Assembly (NCBI GenBank): GCA_016795465.1 | Contig: JAEUHK010000085.1 | Location: 114,525-178,524, forward strand | Length of the DNA: 64,000 nucleotides | Direction: 5' to 3' | Source: Verrucomicrobiaceae bacterium | GTDB lineage: Bacteria; Verrucomicrobiota; Verrucomicrobiia; Verrucomicrobiales; Verrucomicrobiaceae | In this document: positions 34,783 through 42,840 of the stretch, piece after piece | How positions within the stretch are numbered: position 1 is the first letter of the stretch | Layout: each line of letters starts with the position of its first letter | Position numbers and translations under genes: made by a program | Notes under the pieces: generated by a model | What the model saw: the letters and a program-made list of their open reading frames with translations, nothing else | What the model was told of the DNA's origin: nothing | Database searches by the model: none

Positions 34783-35685
34783 TCAGGCAGCGATGCGCAG
34801 ACGGAACGGTGCGGCGCGAAACTCAACCGATGGACCGAGGCCGGTGACGAGCTCGCCATCGAGCTCGACGGGCAGGTCTTGCCCATCATGGGAAGAGACG
34901 GAAAAGGCGGCGGCCTGCATGCAGTCGAGGTATTCGCTCTGCGTGTAGCCTTCATCGAGCATGCGGCGGAAGAGCTGAAGGAACTCCAAGCCGCCGAGGC
35001 CGCGGAAGATGATGAGATCGAGCTTTCCATCGGCGTTTGAGGCCTCGCGGAACAGCGGCAAAGGGCCGCCGTAGTGGCGACCATTGCCGATGAGCACCAC
35101 GGTGCCGAGCAGCGGCGACTTGTCCGGAATGCTCACGCTGAGCATGGGCGGCGGGCGCATGAGGACATTCACGGCGCTCATGACATAGCTGAGCGGCCCG
35201 TATTTCTTTTTCTGCTCCCACGAGGTCTCCTGCACGATTTGAGCATCAAGGCCCACACCGCCGAGCTGGATGAAAAAGTGGTCGTTGGCCTGCCAGAGGT
35301 CGATTTCAGGTCGAGAGCTGCTGGTGATGCGACTCCAGCAGGTCGCGAGGTCCTGCCCGGCGAGCTTCAATTCGATGGAGAAAACATTCATCGTGCCGAG
35401 CGGCAGCACGCCGAGTGCGGTATGCGGTGCTCCGGCGGGCCGATTTGCATTCGAACGGCAGACACCCTGAAGCACTTCGTTCATCGTGCCATCCCCGCCG
35501 GCGGCCACGACGAGTTCGTGACCTGCATCCGCGAGCTTTTCGGCGATGGTCGAGGCGTCTCCCGGTCCGCTGGTGAGATGCAGTTCCGGCGCGGGCGAGA
35601 GGGAACGCAGCGCGTTCTCAAGCGCGGCCGCCTTGGTGCTGCGAGCGGCGGGGTTTAGAATGATCGGAATCGGCATACGGGTCAT
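34783..35685 (-). CDS. Diacylglycerol/lipid kinase family protein (YegS-like)
   Basis: This is a 300-residue protein with the DAGK catalytic domain: IPIILNPAARSTKAAALENAL, the nucleotide motif VVAAGGDGTMNEVLQGVC, and LGVLPLGTMNVFSIEL in place of the usual LGTxNDFAR. The C-terminal beta-sandwich (FIQLGGVGLDAQIV, NGRHYGGPLPLFREASNADGKLDLIIFRGLG) matches YegS and DgkB proteins. They phosphorylate diacylglycerol or related lipids with ATP in phospholipid turnover. The start is at 35685 or 35676 (MPIPIILNP), both downstream of the longer frame. The lipoprotein gene lies just upstream. Confidence 0.9.
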   Translation of the reverse strand: MTRMPIPIILNPAARSTKAAALENALRSLSPAPELHLTSGPGDASTIAEKLADAGHELVVAAGGDGTMNEVLQGVCRSNANRPAGAPHTALGVLPLGTMNVFSIELKLAGQDLATCWSRITSSSRPEIDLWQANDHFFIQLGGVGLDAQIVQETSWEQKKKYGPLSYVMSAVNVLMRPPPMLSVSIPDKSPLLGTVVLIGNGRHYGGPLPLFREASNADGKLDLIIFRGLGGLEFLQLFRRMLDEGYTQSEYLDCMQAAAFSVSSHDGQDLPVELDGELVTGLGPSVEFRAAPFRLRIAA

Positions 35686-35725
35686 GTTGACCGACGCCAC
35701 GCGGCCTGCCAGTGACAAATGGCGG

Positions 35726-36217
35726 TCAAGGCAGCGCACCAGGCTCCGCACGCAGGAGCTGGGAGCCATTGAAGCGCTCGTTTGGACGGAAGAGATAGCC
35801 AGGATTCTCGTTCACGAGCTTGTAGCTCTTCAGGACGAACTCGGGCAGGACCATGTTGCTGTTCGGGTCGAAGACCTTGCGGCCGCTGAACTCACCCCAG
35901 AGGTGGTATTCGTAATTGTGATTGTAGCCGTAGGCCGGGCCGCTGGCGGGCTGCTCGGGCAGGCGGTCCGGAATTTTGCAAAAACGCTCGTTGATGACCA
36001 CGAGGCGGGATTTGAACCAAGGCTCTCCCGGACGGCGCACATAGCCCCAGAAGTGTGTGTGATTGATGTGAAAGCGGCGGGCGACAAAGTAATCTCCGCG
36101 CGGTTCGGCGGCGATGGCAGCACGGCGCTGCGCATCCATTTCGGCATAGCGTGCGGACGAGACGCAGGAGGCGAGCAAACCGGCGGTGGTGAGGAGCAAA
36201 AGAAGTCGCAGGGACAT
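35726..36217 (-). CDS. Small lipoprotein of unknown function
   Basis: This is a 163-residue protein beginning MSLRLLLLLTTAGLLASC, a signal peptide with lipobox LLAS-Cys. The mature part is polar and aromatic-rich (RFHINHTHFWGYVRRPGEPWF, PAYGYNHNYEYHLWGEFSGRKVFDPNSN). No family is recognised. The lack of Asp at +2 (CVSS) suggests it may be sorted to the outer membrane. The start at 36217 is chosen over the frame start at 36250. It is upstream of the lipid kinase on the same strand, 40 bp apart. Confidence 0.78.
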   Translation of the reverse strand: MSLRLLLLLTTAGLLASCVSSARYAEMDAQRRAAIAAEPRGDYFVARRFHINHTHFWGYVRRPGEPWFKSRLVVINERFCKIPDRLPEQPASGPAYGYNHNYEYHLWGEFSGRKVFDPNSNMVLPEFVLKSYKLVNENPGYLFRPNERFNGSQLLRAEPGALP

Positions 36218-36268
36218 GAGGGCCGGAATTGAACATCGAAGCCTCAACATTCAACATCGAACCTGCTC

Positions 36269-36985
36269 ATGAAACTGGACCGCCTGATCGCCAAACATCG
36301 CCAGATGGGCCGCACGGCCGCGCTGCGGGCCATCGCGGCCCGGCGGGTGCGTGTGGACGGCATCGCGGTGGCGGATGGCCATGCGGAGGTGGATCGTTTT
36401 TCGGCGGTGATGCTCGATGAAGAGCCCGTGCAGGTCGCGGAACGTGGTCTCTACCTCATCATGCACAAGCCCGTCGGCCTGCTGAGTGCCACGAAGGATG
36501 CGCAGCATGCCACCGTGCTCGATTGGATCGACGATCCGGACAAGCACACGCTGCATCTCGCCGGCAGGCTGGACCGAAACACCTCCGGATTGCTCATTCT
36601 GACGAATGATGGCAACTGGTCGAAGCGCCTCATGGCCGCGGATTTCAAGGTGCCGAAGGTTTATCGCGTGGAAACCGATGTGCCGGTGCCTGCGGAGGCC
36701 GTCGCGGCCTTTGAACGCGGTTTCTACTTTCACACGGAAGACATCACGACGCTGCCTGCGAAGCTCGAAGTACTCGGCGAGTGCCTCGCTCGTGTCACGC
36801 TGCATGAAGGACGCTATCATCAGGTGAAGCGCATGTTTCATCGTGTCGGCTGCCGGGTGGCCGCGTTGCATCGCGAGAGCGTGGGGACGTTGAGATTGCC
36901 GGAGGATTTGAAGCCGGGTGAGTGGCGGCCGATGACGGAAGAGGAAAAGGCCGCGGCACTCTGTGGCGATGATCGTTCCTCGTGA
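36269..36985 (+). CDS. rsuA: 16S rRNA pseudouridine synthase, RsuA family
   Basis: This is a 238-residue protein. An N-terminal S4-like RNA-binding domain (MKLDRLIAKHRQMGRTAALRAIAARRVRVDG) is followed by the RsuA/RluB/E/F catalytic domain. That domain has LIMHKPVGLLSATKD, the active-site motif LAGRLDRNTSGLLILTNDG with the catalytic Asp, and the closing block GRYHQVKRMFHRVGCRVAALHR. RsuA makes pseudouridine 516 in 16S rRNA, although paralogues with 23S targets have similar sequences. It overlaps the following frame only if that frame's earlier start were used. Confidence 0.92.
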   Translation: MKLDRLIAKHRQMGRTAALRAIAARRVRVDGIAVADGHAEVDRFSAVMLDEEPVQVAERGLYLIMHKPVGLLSATKDAQHATVLDWIDDPDKHTLHLAGRLDRNTSGLLILTNDGNWSKRLMAADFKVPKVYRVETDVPVPAEAVAAFERGFYFHTEDITTLPAKLEVLGECLARVTLHEGRYHQVKRMFHRVGCRVAALHRESVGTLRLPEDLKPGEWRPMTEEEKAAALCGDDRSS

Positions 36986-37017
36986 CAGCGTTCTTCGAAG
37001 ATCGTAGATTTTGCCTC

Positions 37018-37581
37018 ATGAGCGAGCCCTTCGTCGCATCAGAAACCCGAGAAAGCATGTCGCCAGCGCTGCCGCTTTCCCGGCGGGCCTGGTTGCGCAA
37101 GGGCGGCGCAAGCTTGCTGAGCTTGGCGGCCATGTCAGGAGGCTATTATTACATGCAGCGTCCGTTTGTGATGCCGCTGTACTTTGACGGACATCATGCT
37201 TTTGCCCATGTCACCCACCCGCCGATCATTCATGCCATCGTGCGTTATGCGAACGACCTCACGGAGCAGCCTTACCGTCGCGGTGGCGGCCATCGCGTGC
37301 TGTTTGATCAAGGTTTCGACTGCTCCGGCTCGATCTCGCATGTGTTGTATCGGGCTGGGTTGATCCGCCAGTCGATGGACTCGCGGGCTTTCGGGCATTT
37401 TGGCATCGCTGGGCATGGCATGTATGTCACGATCCATGTGAAGCCGGGGCAGCATGTGTTCATGGTCGTGTGCGGGCTGCGATTCGACACCTCCGGGAGG
37501 CCTGATGAGAACGGTCCGCGCTGGCATGCGCATGGTCGCGATTACAGCGGCTTTCAGCCGCGTCATCCAGCTTCACTGTGA
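37018..37581 (+). CDS. Exported NlpC/P60-like cysteine peptidase
   Basis: This 187-residue protein is read from MSEPFVASETRE. A twin-arginine-like export signal is seen (SRRAWLRKGGASLLSLAAMSGG). The body has the NlpC/P60 catalytic Cys block LFDQGFDCSGSISHVLYRAGLI, and a His-containing strand MYVTIHVKPGQHVFMVVCG where the family has its catalytic His. It may cut peptidoglycan peptides. The divergence outside these motifs makes the call tentative. Its 3' end overlaps the convergent CNNM/CorC gene by 9 bp. Confidence 0.75.
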   Translation: MSEPFVASETRESMSPALPLSRRAWLRKGGASLLSLAAMSGGYYYMQRPFVMPLYFDGHHAFAHVTHPPIIHAIVRYANDLTEQPYRRGGGHRVLFDQGFDCSGSISHVLYRAGLIRQSMDSRAFGHFGIAGHGMYVTIHVKPGQHVFMVVCGLRFDTSGRPDENGPRWHAHGRDYSGFQPRHPASL

Positions 37582-38958
37582 CTCGGCGCTTTCTTCGGAA
37601 GGCGCTTGGTTGAGCTTCCGGAAGTGAAGCTGCACCACGCGGCGCTGGTCGGCCTTGGTGGTGGTGACTTCGTAGTCTTCGATGGTGACTTTTTCGCCGG
37701 GTTTGGGCAGGTGGCCGAGGAGATGGGTGACGTAGCCGCCGATGGTGGTGACTTCGTCGCTTTCGAGCTCGATGCCGGCGTGGTCGGCGAGTTCGTAGAG
37801 GTTGAAGGTGCCTTCGACGGTGAATTCGGATTCGTTGATGCGGCGGAACTCGCTGATCTCGTGGTCGAACTCGTCCTGGATGTCGCCGACGATCTCTTCG
37901 AGCACGTTGTCGAGCGTGACGACGCCGACGGCGCCGCCGAATTCATCGACGGCGAGCACGAAGTGGACGTGCTTGTCGAGGCAGAAGCGCAGCAGCTTGT
38001 CGATGGGCATCAGCTCGGGCACCATGTGGAGCTCGCGTTTGATTTTGCGGAGGTCGGGCTGCGGTTTGCCGACGAGGGCGAGGAGGTCCTTGATGTGGAT
38101 GATGCCGATGGCCTGGTCGAGATGGCCTTCGACGAGTGGATAGCGGGTGTGTTTGCTGTCGATGGCGACTTTGAGGTTCGCCTCGAAGCTGTCATCGGCG
38201 TCGAGGGAGACGACGGTGTTGCGCGGCGTCATGACATCACGTGCGCAGCGGTCGTTGAGGGCGAGCGCATTGAGCAGGATGTCTTTTTCGGTCTCGGTGA
38301 CCTCCTTGGACTTCTGGCTTTCGGCGACGATGTGACGCAGCTCTTCTTCGGAGTGGGCGATCTCGTGCTCGGAGACGCTGGTGATGCCGAAGAGGCGCAG
38401 GACGAGGTTGGTGCTGTTGCTGAGCAGCCAGATGGCGGGTCGCGTGCAGATGTAGAAAAGATGCAGCGGCCGTGCGACCCAGAGCGTGGCGGTGAGCGAT
38501 TTGCGGATGGCGAGCACCTTCGGGGCCTGCTCGCCAAACACGACGTGCATGTAGGTGACGAGCGCGTAGGCGACGAGGATGGAGGTCCAACTGACCGCGG
38601 CGTCGCTGGTGATGCCGATTTTAAACAAGAACGGCTGCAGCACAGTGGAGACATACGGCTCGCCGAAGATCCCGAGTGCGATGGAGGTCAGCGTGATGCC
38701 GAGCTGGCCGGCGGAGAGGTAGGCGTCGAGGTTTCGCGTGACCTGGCGGGCAAACTTCGCGCCGCGAACGCCGTCCTCGATGGCGGCCTGCATCTGGCTG
38801 TCACGCACTTTGACGATGGCGAACTCCGCGGCGACGAAGAAGGCGTTCAGCAGCACGATGGCGAGGATGATGACGACGCGCCAAAAGTGGAAGGAGGCGT
38901 CCGGATGCCATTCGTGGGCGAGCTCGGCGGCAGCGGCGTTGGCGAGGAGAAGAGTCAT
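37573..38958 (-). CDS. CNNM/CorC-type (hemolysin family) membrane protein with CBS domains
   Basis: The 461-residue protein has the usual three parts. The first is an N-terminal DUF21 membrane domain (FWRVVIILAIVLLNAFFVAAEFAIVKVR, YLSAGQLGITLTSIALGIFGEPYV, THVVFGEQAPKVLAI-like). The second is a CBS pair (ARDVMTPRNTVVSLDADDSFE, TRYPLVEGHLDQAIGIIHIKDL, FVLAVDEFGGAVGVVTLDNVLEEIVGDI). The third is a CorC/HlyC C-terminal domain (GTFNLYELADHAGIELESDEVTTIGGYV). The family includes magnesium/cobalt transporters. The hemolysin name is historical. A family F palindrome lies upstream. Confidence 0.93.
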   Translation of the reverse strand: MTLLLANAAAAELAHEWHPDASFHFWRVVIILAIVLLNAFFVAAEFAIVKVRDSQMQAAIEDGVRGAKFARQVTRNLDAYLSAGQLGITLTSIALGIFGEPYVSTVLQPFLFKIGITSDAAVSWTSILVAYALVTYMHVVFGEQAPKVLAIRKSLTATLWVARPLHLFYICTRPAIWLLSNSTNLVLRLFGITSVSEHEIAHSEEELRHIVAESQKSKEVTETEKDILLNALALNDRCARDVMTPRNTVVSLDADDSFEANLKVAIDSKHTRYPLVEGHLDQAIGIIHIKDLLALVGKPQPDLRKIKRELHMVPELMPIDKLLRFCLDKHVHFVLAVDEFGGAVGVVTLDNVLEEIVGDIQDEFDHEISEFRRINESEFTVEGTFNLYELADHAGIELESDEVTTIGGYVTHLLGHLPKPGEKVTIEDYEVTTTKADQRRVVQLHFRKLNQAPSEESAESQ

Positions 38959-39013
38959 TTCGCGATGAGAGCGGGTGAATGACCCATCGAGCTGGGAATA
39001 GGAGACAGAAGAA

Positions 39014-39089
39014 TCTCACGCAAAGGCGCAAAGGCGCAAAGTCCAGGCAGGCTCTGGGAATCTTTGCGCCTTTGCGCCTTTGCGTGAGA
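39014..39089. repeat. Perfect 28-bp inverted repeat, family F
   Basis: Arms 39014-39041 and 39062-39089 are exact complements. Each contains TCTCACGCAAAGGCGCAAAG and a further GGCGCAAAG unit. The loop is 20 bp. It lies between the CNNM/CorC start and the end of the FmdB gene. An imperfect copy is at 14256-14322. Confidence 0.92.
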
Positions 39090-39116
39090 CTTTGATTCAG
39101 ATTTCATGCGACGGTC

Positions 39117-39368
39117 TCACAGACGCTCGTAGTTCCCGTCACAGCGCTTCTCCAAAATCGTGAATCCGGCCTTTTTGGCGTCGGAGACGGAGAGCGGCTT
39201 GGTGTATTTGGGGGTGTTGAAGCCCGCGACGAGCTTCTTCACGGGTTTTTTGCACAGGGGGCACACCTCCAGCGGAGCGCGGTCCATCGGCCGGCGCAGG
39301 TCGAAACCCCGGCGGCAGGACGGGCAGCCTTTTTCGGGATCTTCCGCGATGTAGGAGTAGGTGGGCAT
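39117..39368 (-). CDS. FmdB-type zinc-ribbon protein
   Basis: This is an 83-residue protein starting MPTYSYIAEDPEKGCPSC. Two cysteine pairs, CPSC and CPLC, 22 residues apart, form a zinc ribbon. The MPTYxY start and later Lys/Gly-rich tail resemble FmdB/putative regulatory proteins, although in typical FmdB the first pair follows sooner (YxCxxCG). The tail PLSVSDAKKAGFTILEKRCDGNYERL is conserved-looking. The function is unknown. It lies downstream of rpsN behind a terminator. Confidence 0.8.
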   Translation of the reverse strand: MPTYSYIAEDPEKGCPSCRRGFDLRRPMDRAPLEVCPLCKKPVKKLVAGFNTPKYTKPLSVSDAKKAGFTILEKRCDGNYERL

Positions 39369-39423
39369 TCGCTGGGCAGGGGCGGGCGTTGATGGATACG
39401 GGAGAAAGCCGCGCCTCTGCATG

Positions 39424-39451
39424 AAAACGGCCCGGTTTTGTGACCGGGCCG
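39424..39451 (-). terminator. Rho-independent terminator of rpsN (minus strand)
   Basis: On the minus strand a 9-bp GC stem (CGGCCCGGT, 39443-39451, with its complement 39428-39436) and a 6-bp loop are followed by TTTT (39427-39424). It stands 32 bp after the S14 stop. Confidence 0.85.
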
Positions 39452-39482
39452 GGCTTTGAAGAGCCAAAAACGGACGTGCGGC

Positions 39483-39752
39483 TTACCAGCTGGACTTGGT
39501 CACGCCGGGGATCATACCCTGGGAGGCCATTTCACGGAAGGTGAGACGGGACATCTGGAAACGACGGATGTAGGCGCGACGACGACCGGAGACGCGGCAA
39601 CGGTTCGTGAGGCGGGTCGGGCTGGCGTCACGGGGAAGCAGGGACAGACCGACGTAGTCTCCGGCAGCCTTCAGTTCGGCGCGGAGCTTCGCATATTTGG
39701 AGACGGTTTTTTGTTTGCGCTTTTCGCGCTCAAGCCAGCAGGTTTTTGCCAT
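39483..39752 (-). CDS. rpsN: 30S ribosomal protein S14
   Basis: This is the full 89-residue, zinc-free form of S14 (MAKTCWLEREKRKQKTVSKYAKLRAELKAAGDY, NRCRVSGRRRAYIRRFQMSRLTFREMASQGMIPGVTKSSW). It binds 16S rRNA in the head of the small subunit. The 61-residue zinc type with two CxxC motifs is not what is seen here. It stands alone, outside the large ribosomal-protein operon, with its own terminator, so it is a detached S14 gene as in several bacteria. Confidence 0.96.
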   Translation of the reverse strand: MAKTCWLEREKRKQKTVSKYAKLRAELKAAGDYVGLSLLPRDASPTRLTNRCRVSGRRRAYIRRFQMSRLTFREMASQGMIPGVTKSSW

Positions 39753-39841
39753 AGGGGCGCGGAGTCTGCCTCAGAGACCTTTTTTAGCAAGGGGAAATTT
39801 TCACTGGCAGGCCGCCCCCAGCACGCTATCTGCCCGCCGCT

Positions 39842-39919
39842 ATGTTTACCGGAATGGTTCTCGCTTTCTCGTTGTTGTTTCTCGGAGTGATCGTCTTCAC
39901 CTACTTGGTGAAGGGTTGA
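39842..39919 (+). CDS. Possible 25-residue membrane peptide
   Basis: An ATG-initiated frame encodes MFTGMVLAFSLLFLGVIVFTYLVKG, a single hydrophobic helix with a positive end. It lies between rpsN and thiG. No clear Shine-Dalgarno sequence precedes it, so expression is unproven. The composition is unlike a random GC-rich frame, which is why it is listed. Confidence 0.4.
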   Translation: MFTGMVLAFSLLFLGVIVFTYLVKG

Positions 39920-39940
39920 TCCCACGCTCCGGGAGCCTTT

Positions 39941-40756
39941 TTATTGGTAGAGAAACGTCGTCAGCGGACTCGTGGCCGAGGCCACTTCCGCGGACTCGCC
40001 CAGCCCGATCTCAAACGCGGCACGACCGGCCTCCACGCCGATTTTGAAGGCCTGCGCCATGCGCACGGGGTCGGAGGCCACGGCGATGGCGGTGTTCACC
40101 AGCACGGCATCCGCGCCCATTTCAAAGGCCTCCGCCGCGTGGCTGGGAGCGCCGATTCCGGCATCCACGACGACCGGGACGGTCGCCTGGGCGATGATGA
40201 TCTCGATCTGCCGACGCGTGGTGATGCCCTGGTGTGAGCCGATGGGCGAGCCGAGCGGCATCACCGTCGCCGTGCCGACATCCTGGAGCCGACGGGCCAA
40301 AACGGGGTCTGCATTGATGTAAGGCAGCACTTTGAAGCCCTCTTTCACGAGGATTTCGGCCGCCTTGAGCGTCTCGATCGGGTCCGGCAGGAGGTAGCGA
40401 GGGTCGGGGTGGATTTCGAGCTTCACCCAGTTAGGCAATCCGGCCGCCACGGCCAGCCTCGCGAGGCGCACGGCCTCCTCGGCATTCATCGCGCCGCTGG
40501 TGTTTGGCAGCAGCAGCACGTCCTTCGGGATGAAATCGAGGATGTTCGCAAAAGGGTCGCCCTTTCCGCTCAGGTCCGCCCGGCGCAGCGCCACGGTCAC
40601 GATCTCCGTCCCGGAGGCGATGATCGCGTCCCGCATGAGCTCGCCGCTGGCAAATTTTCCCGTCCCCAGCATGAGGCGGGAGTTGAACTGACGGTCGGCG
40701 ATGGTGAGAGGCTGGTTTTGCACGGGCGGGCAGTGATGGATCAAATCCTGCCTCAC
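39941..40756 (-). CDS. thiG: Thiazole synthase
   Basis: This 271-residue TIM-barrel enzyme forms the thiazole phosphate ring of thiamin from deoxyxylulose 5-phosphate, dehydroglycine and ThiS thiocarboxylate. Seen are LMLGTGKFASGELMRDAI, the catalytic Lys in NWVKLEIHPDPRYLLPDPIETL, LMPLGSPIGSHQGI-like MPLGSPIGSHQGITT, and VVVDAGIGAPSHAAEAFEMGADAVLVNTA. The first ~15 residues (MRQDLIHHCPPVQN) are a short extra N-terminus. The start overlaps the hemQ stop (40753-40756). No thiS, thiH or thiO lies nearby. Confidence 0.96.
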   Translation of the reverse strand: MRQDLIHHCPPVQNQPLTIADRQFNSRLMLGTGKFASGELMRDAIIASGTEIVTVALRRADLSGKGDPFANILDFIPKDVLLLPNTSGAMNAEEAVRLARLAVAAGLPNWVKLEIHPDPRYLLPDPIETLKAAEILVKEGFKVLPYINADPVLARRLQDVGTATVMPLGSPIGSHQGITTRRQIEIIIAQATVPVVVDAGIGAPSHAAEAFEMGADAVLVNTAIAVASDPVRMAQAFKIGVEAGRAAFEIGLGESAEVASATSPLTTFLYQ

Positions 40757-41610
40757 GCAAGCATCACGCGTTGCAGCAGCTCCGCGGTCGGGGGCTGGAT
40801 GCCGATGTAGAAATCGCCGAACTCGCCATACTGCGTCGTGACCTCGTCGAAGCGCATTTCATACACGATGCTCTTCACCTGGAAGACATCGTGCGCGAAG
40901 AGAGTGACGCCCCATTCGTGGCTGTCGAGGCCGGTGGAGCCGGTGATGAGCTGGCGGACCTTGCCGGCGTATTTGCGGCCGGTCTTGGCGTGGCCGCCCA
41001 TCAGCTCGCGACGCTTCGCGAAGTCGTTCGCATACCAGTTCGCGCCCACGTTGCGGCGCTTGCTCATCGGATAGAAGCACATGACCTGCCAGTCCGGCAT
41101 GTTCGGGTAGAGGCGGTCGTTGAAATACTTCGTCATGTGGCCCTTCCACTCGCCGAGACGCTTCTCAAAGGCCTCCGAGCCGGGCGCGAGGCCCTCCGCC
41201 TTCTCGAGCTGCGCTTTGAATTCGTCCTCGCTCTGCGAGTACTCCGTCCACTCGGTCATCGAAAGGTAGCTGTAGCAGGGCGTGAGCACATCCGTGCCGA
41301 GCGAGAGGCTGAGCTGCTTTTCAAACCGCTGCGAGTCATGCAGATCCGGCGTGAGCAGCATGAAGCCGAGGTCCGACTTCGCGGAGACCATCGCAAAGCA
41401 CAGCAACTGCGTGCCGGGATGCTTGCGAATGCTTTCGATGGTGCTGAAAAACTTCGCCCGACGCTCCTCACGCTCCTCAGGCGTCAGAGCGGCCCAGTAA
41501 CCGTGGTCGATGGTGTAAAACACGTGCTGCACGATCCAGCCCTCCTGCGAGATGAGCGGCTTGGACTCGGCGGGGCCGGTGGAAGTGGGAAAAGAGGTCG
41601 GAATGAGCAT
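40753..41610 (-). CDS. hemQ: Chlorite-dismutase-like haem protein, HemQ/ChdC (coproheme decarboxylase)
   Basis: This is a 285-residue protein. Family features are EGWIVQHVFYTID, FAMVSAKSDLGFMLLTPDL, PCYSYLSMTEWTEYSQ, the central YPMSKRRNVGANWYAND and the haem-proximal region GHAKTGRKYAGKVRQLITGSTGLDSHEWGVTLFAHD. That places it with the haem-dependent peroxidase/HemQ proteins that convert coproheme to protohaem. It has no Arg in the chlorite dismutase oxygen-forming context that I can identify. It is translationally coupled to thiG. Confidence 0.9.
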   Translation of the reverse strand: MLIPTSFPTSTGPAESKPLISQEGWIVQHVFYTIDHGYWAALTPEEREERRAKFFSTIESIRKHPGTQLLCFAMVSAKSDLGFMLLTPDLHDSQRFEKQLSLSLGTDVLTPCYSYLSMTEWTEYSQSEDEFKAQLEKAEGLAPGSEAFEKRLGEWKGHMTKYFNDRLYPNMPDWQVMCFYPMSKRRNVGANWYANDFAKRRELMGGHAKTGRKYAGKVRQLITGSTGLDSHEWGVTLFAHDVFQVKSIVYEMRFDEVTTQYGEFGDFYIGIQPPTAELLQRVMLA

Positions 41611-41677
41611 GGCGGGCCGCGTTCATACGCTGGAATTGGGTTGGCTCAATGGGGGAATCTTGCGTCACACCACTCGA

Positions 41678-41764
41678 TTTTGCCGCCGAGGCGCGGAGGA
41701 GCAGAGATCGCAGAGACGGATCAAACTCTGCGCCCTTCGCCTCTTTGCCCCTCTGCGGCGAAAA
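41678..41764. repeat. Imperfect palindrome between hemQ and the esterase gene
   Basis: ATTTTGCCGCCGAGGCGCGG on the left faces a right half whose complement reads ATTTTCGCCGCAGAGGGGCA. Both halves then continue with GCAGAG-type units. The match is partial but spans about 40 bp. The base pattern (GCAGAG, GGCGCAGAGG) is unlike family F, so it is probably another family. Confidence 0.5.
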
Positions 41765-41796
41765 TGGACTTCATCAACGTGGCGAACCCTCGTTCG

Positions 41797-42837
41797 TCAT
41801 TGCTTCAAAAACCGCTTCATCATCGCGAGCGAGAGCTGGCCTCCGGGGGAGTTGGGGAAGTAGTCACAGCCGTGGTCGCCCCAAGGGAGTTCGAGATAGG
41901 CGCTGCGGGCCACGCCTTGCATTTTGGCGTGGAGACGGCGGCTGTGCTCGACCCAGACGAGCGAATCGCTCTCGCCGTGGATGAGGAGGGTGGCGGGGCT
42001 GCTTTCAGTGATGAACTCGACGGCGGAGGCGGTGCGGTAGGCATCGGGGACGTCCTCGGGATCGCCGCCCATGTATTGCTGCACGAGCTTGAGGGACTTC
42101 AGGATGTCATCGGGGTAGGACCACTTGCGGGCGAAGAACATGTCCGGCGGGCCATACACGGCGATGCAGGTGCTCACGCGAAGCTCCGGCATGCCAAAGG
42201 CGCACGCGGCGGCGATCTGCGCTCCTGCGCTGCGGCCGAGCAGGATCAAATCGTCCGCGTCGATGCCGAGTGTGGCCGCGTTTGCCCGCACCCACTCGAT
42301 GGCACGACGCGTGTCCTCGGCTTGAGCGGGCCAGCGATGCTTCGGCGCGAGTCGATAACCGACCGAACAAATCACGACATCACATCGCGCGGCGAGCTCG
42401 CGGTTCGCGGCAGGAAACTCGCCCGGATCGCCACTGTCCCAACCGCCGGTGTGCAGCGCCACGATGCAGCGGCGCTTTTTGCCATCGCGAGCCGGTTCGT
42501 AGGTCACCACATCGATTTGATCGCCATCGTGCTCGAAAGCAGCGGTGCGGGTGACGATCACGTTCTTGCCTTCGCGATGTGGAAACCAAAGCCGAAGCCA
42601 CGAAAAGGGCAGGGCATGCTTCTTCGCGATGCGTGAGGCTTGCCAGGTAGGTCGAAGAAAAACGATCGCGAGGCCTAAAAAAGCCCAATGCCATGCGGCG
42701 AGCACCAAACAAGCCAGCGAGAGCCAGTGACCGAACTCCAGCGTCACGAGCCGCAATTGCCAGCGCAGTCGTGACTTGGCCTGGAGGGCCGCGTTGAGCG
42801 CCAGCAGGCTCAAAAGGGCGAAAACAGCGGCCAGCAT
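41797..42837 (-). CDS. Membrane-anchored alpha/beta-hydrolase (esterase/lipase)
   Basis: This is a 346-residue protein. The N-terminus carries two membrane helices (MLAAVFALLSLLALNAALQ and HWLSLACLVLAAWHWAFLGLAIVFL). The hydrolase domain has ALHTGGWDSGD where the family has HGGG, the nucleophile elbow LLGRSAGAQIAAACA, an acid in IHGESDSLV and the catalytic His in PWGDHGCDY. Replacement of the first G of HGGG by T (HTGG) is noticeable. The substrate is unknown. It is immediately upstream of the hemQ region and 3 bp from the DUF502 gene end. Confidence 0.86.
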   Translation of the reverse strand: MLAAVFALLSLLALNAALQAKSRLRWQLRLVTLEFGHWLSLACLVLAAWHWAFLGLAIVFLRPTWQASRIAKKHALPFSWLRLWFPHREGKNVIVTRTAAFEHDGDQIDVVTYEPARDGKKRRCIVALHTGGWDSGDPGEFPAANRELAARCDVVICSVGYRLAPKHRWPAQAEDTRRAIEWVRANAATLGIDADDLILLGRSAGAQIAAACAFGMPELRVSTCIAVYGPPDMFFARKWSYPDDILKSLKLVQQYMGGDPEDVPDAYRTASAVEFITESSPATLLIHGESDSLVWVEHSRRLHAKMQGVARSAYLELPWGDHGCDYFPNSPGGQLSLAMMKRFLKQ

Positions 42838-42840
42838 GAG

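Noticed and set aside
36229..36263. Repeated AACATCGAA motif before rsuA
   Set aside because: Two 9-bp copies only. It may be a fragment of another dispersed repeat but is too small to annotate.
37606..38982. 458-residue plus-strand frame opposite the CNNM/CorC gene
   Set aside because: It is an Asp/Glu/Gly/Val-rich mirror of the minus-strand gene, which has full domain structure.
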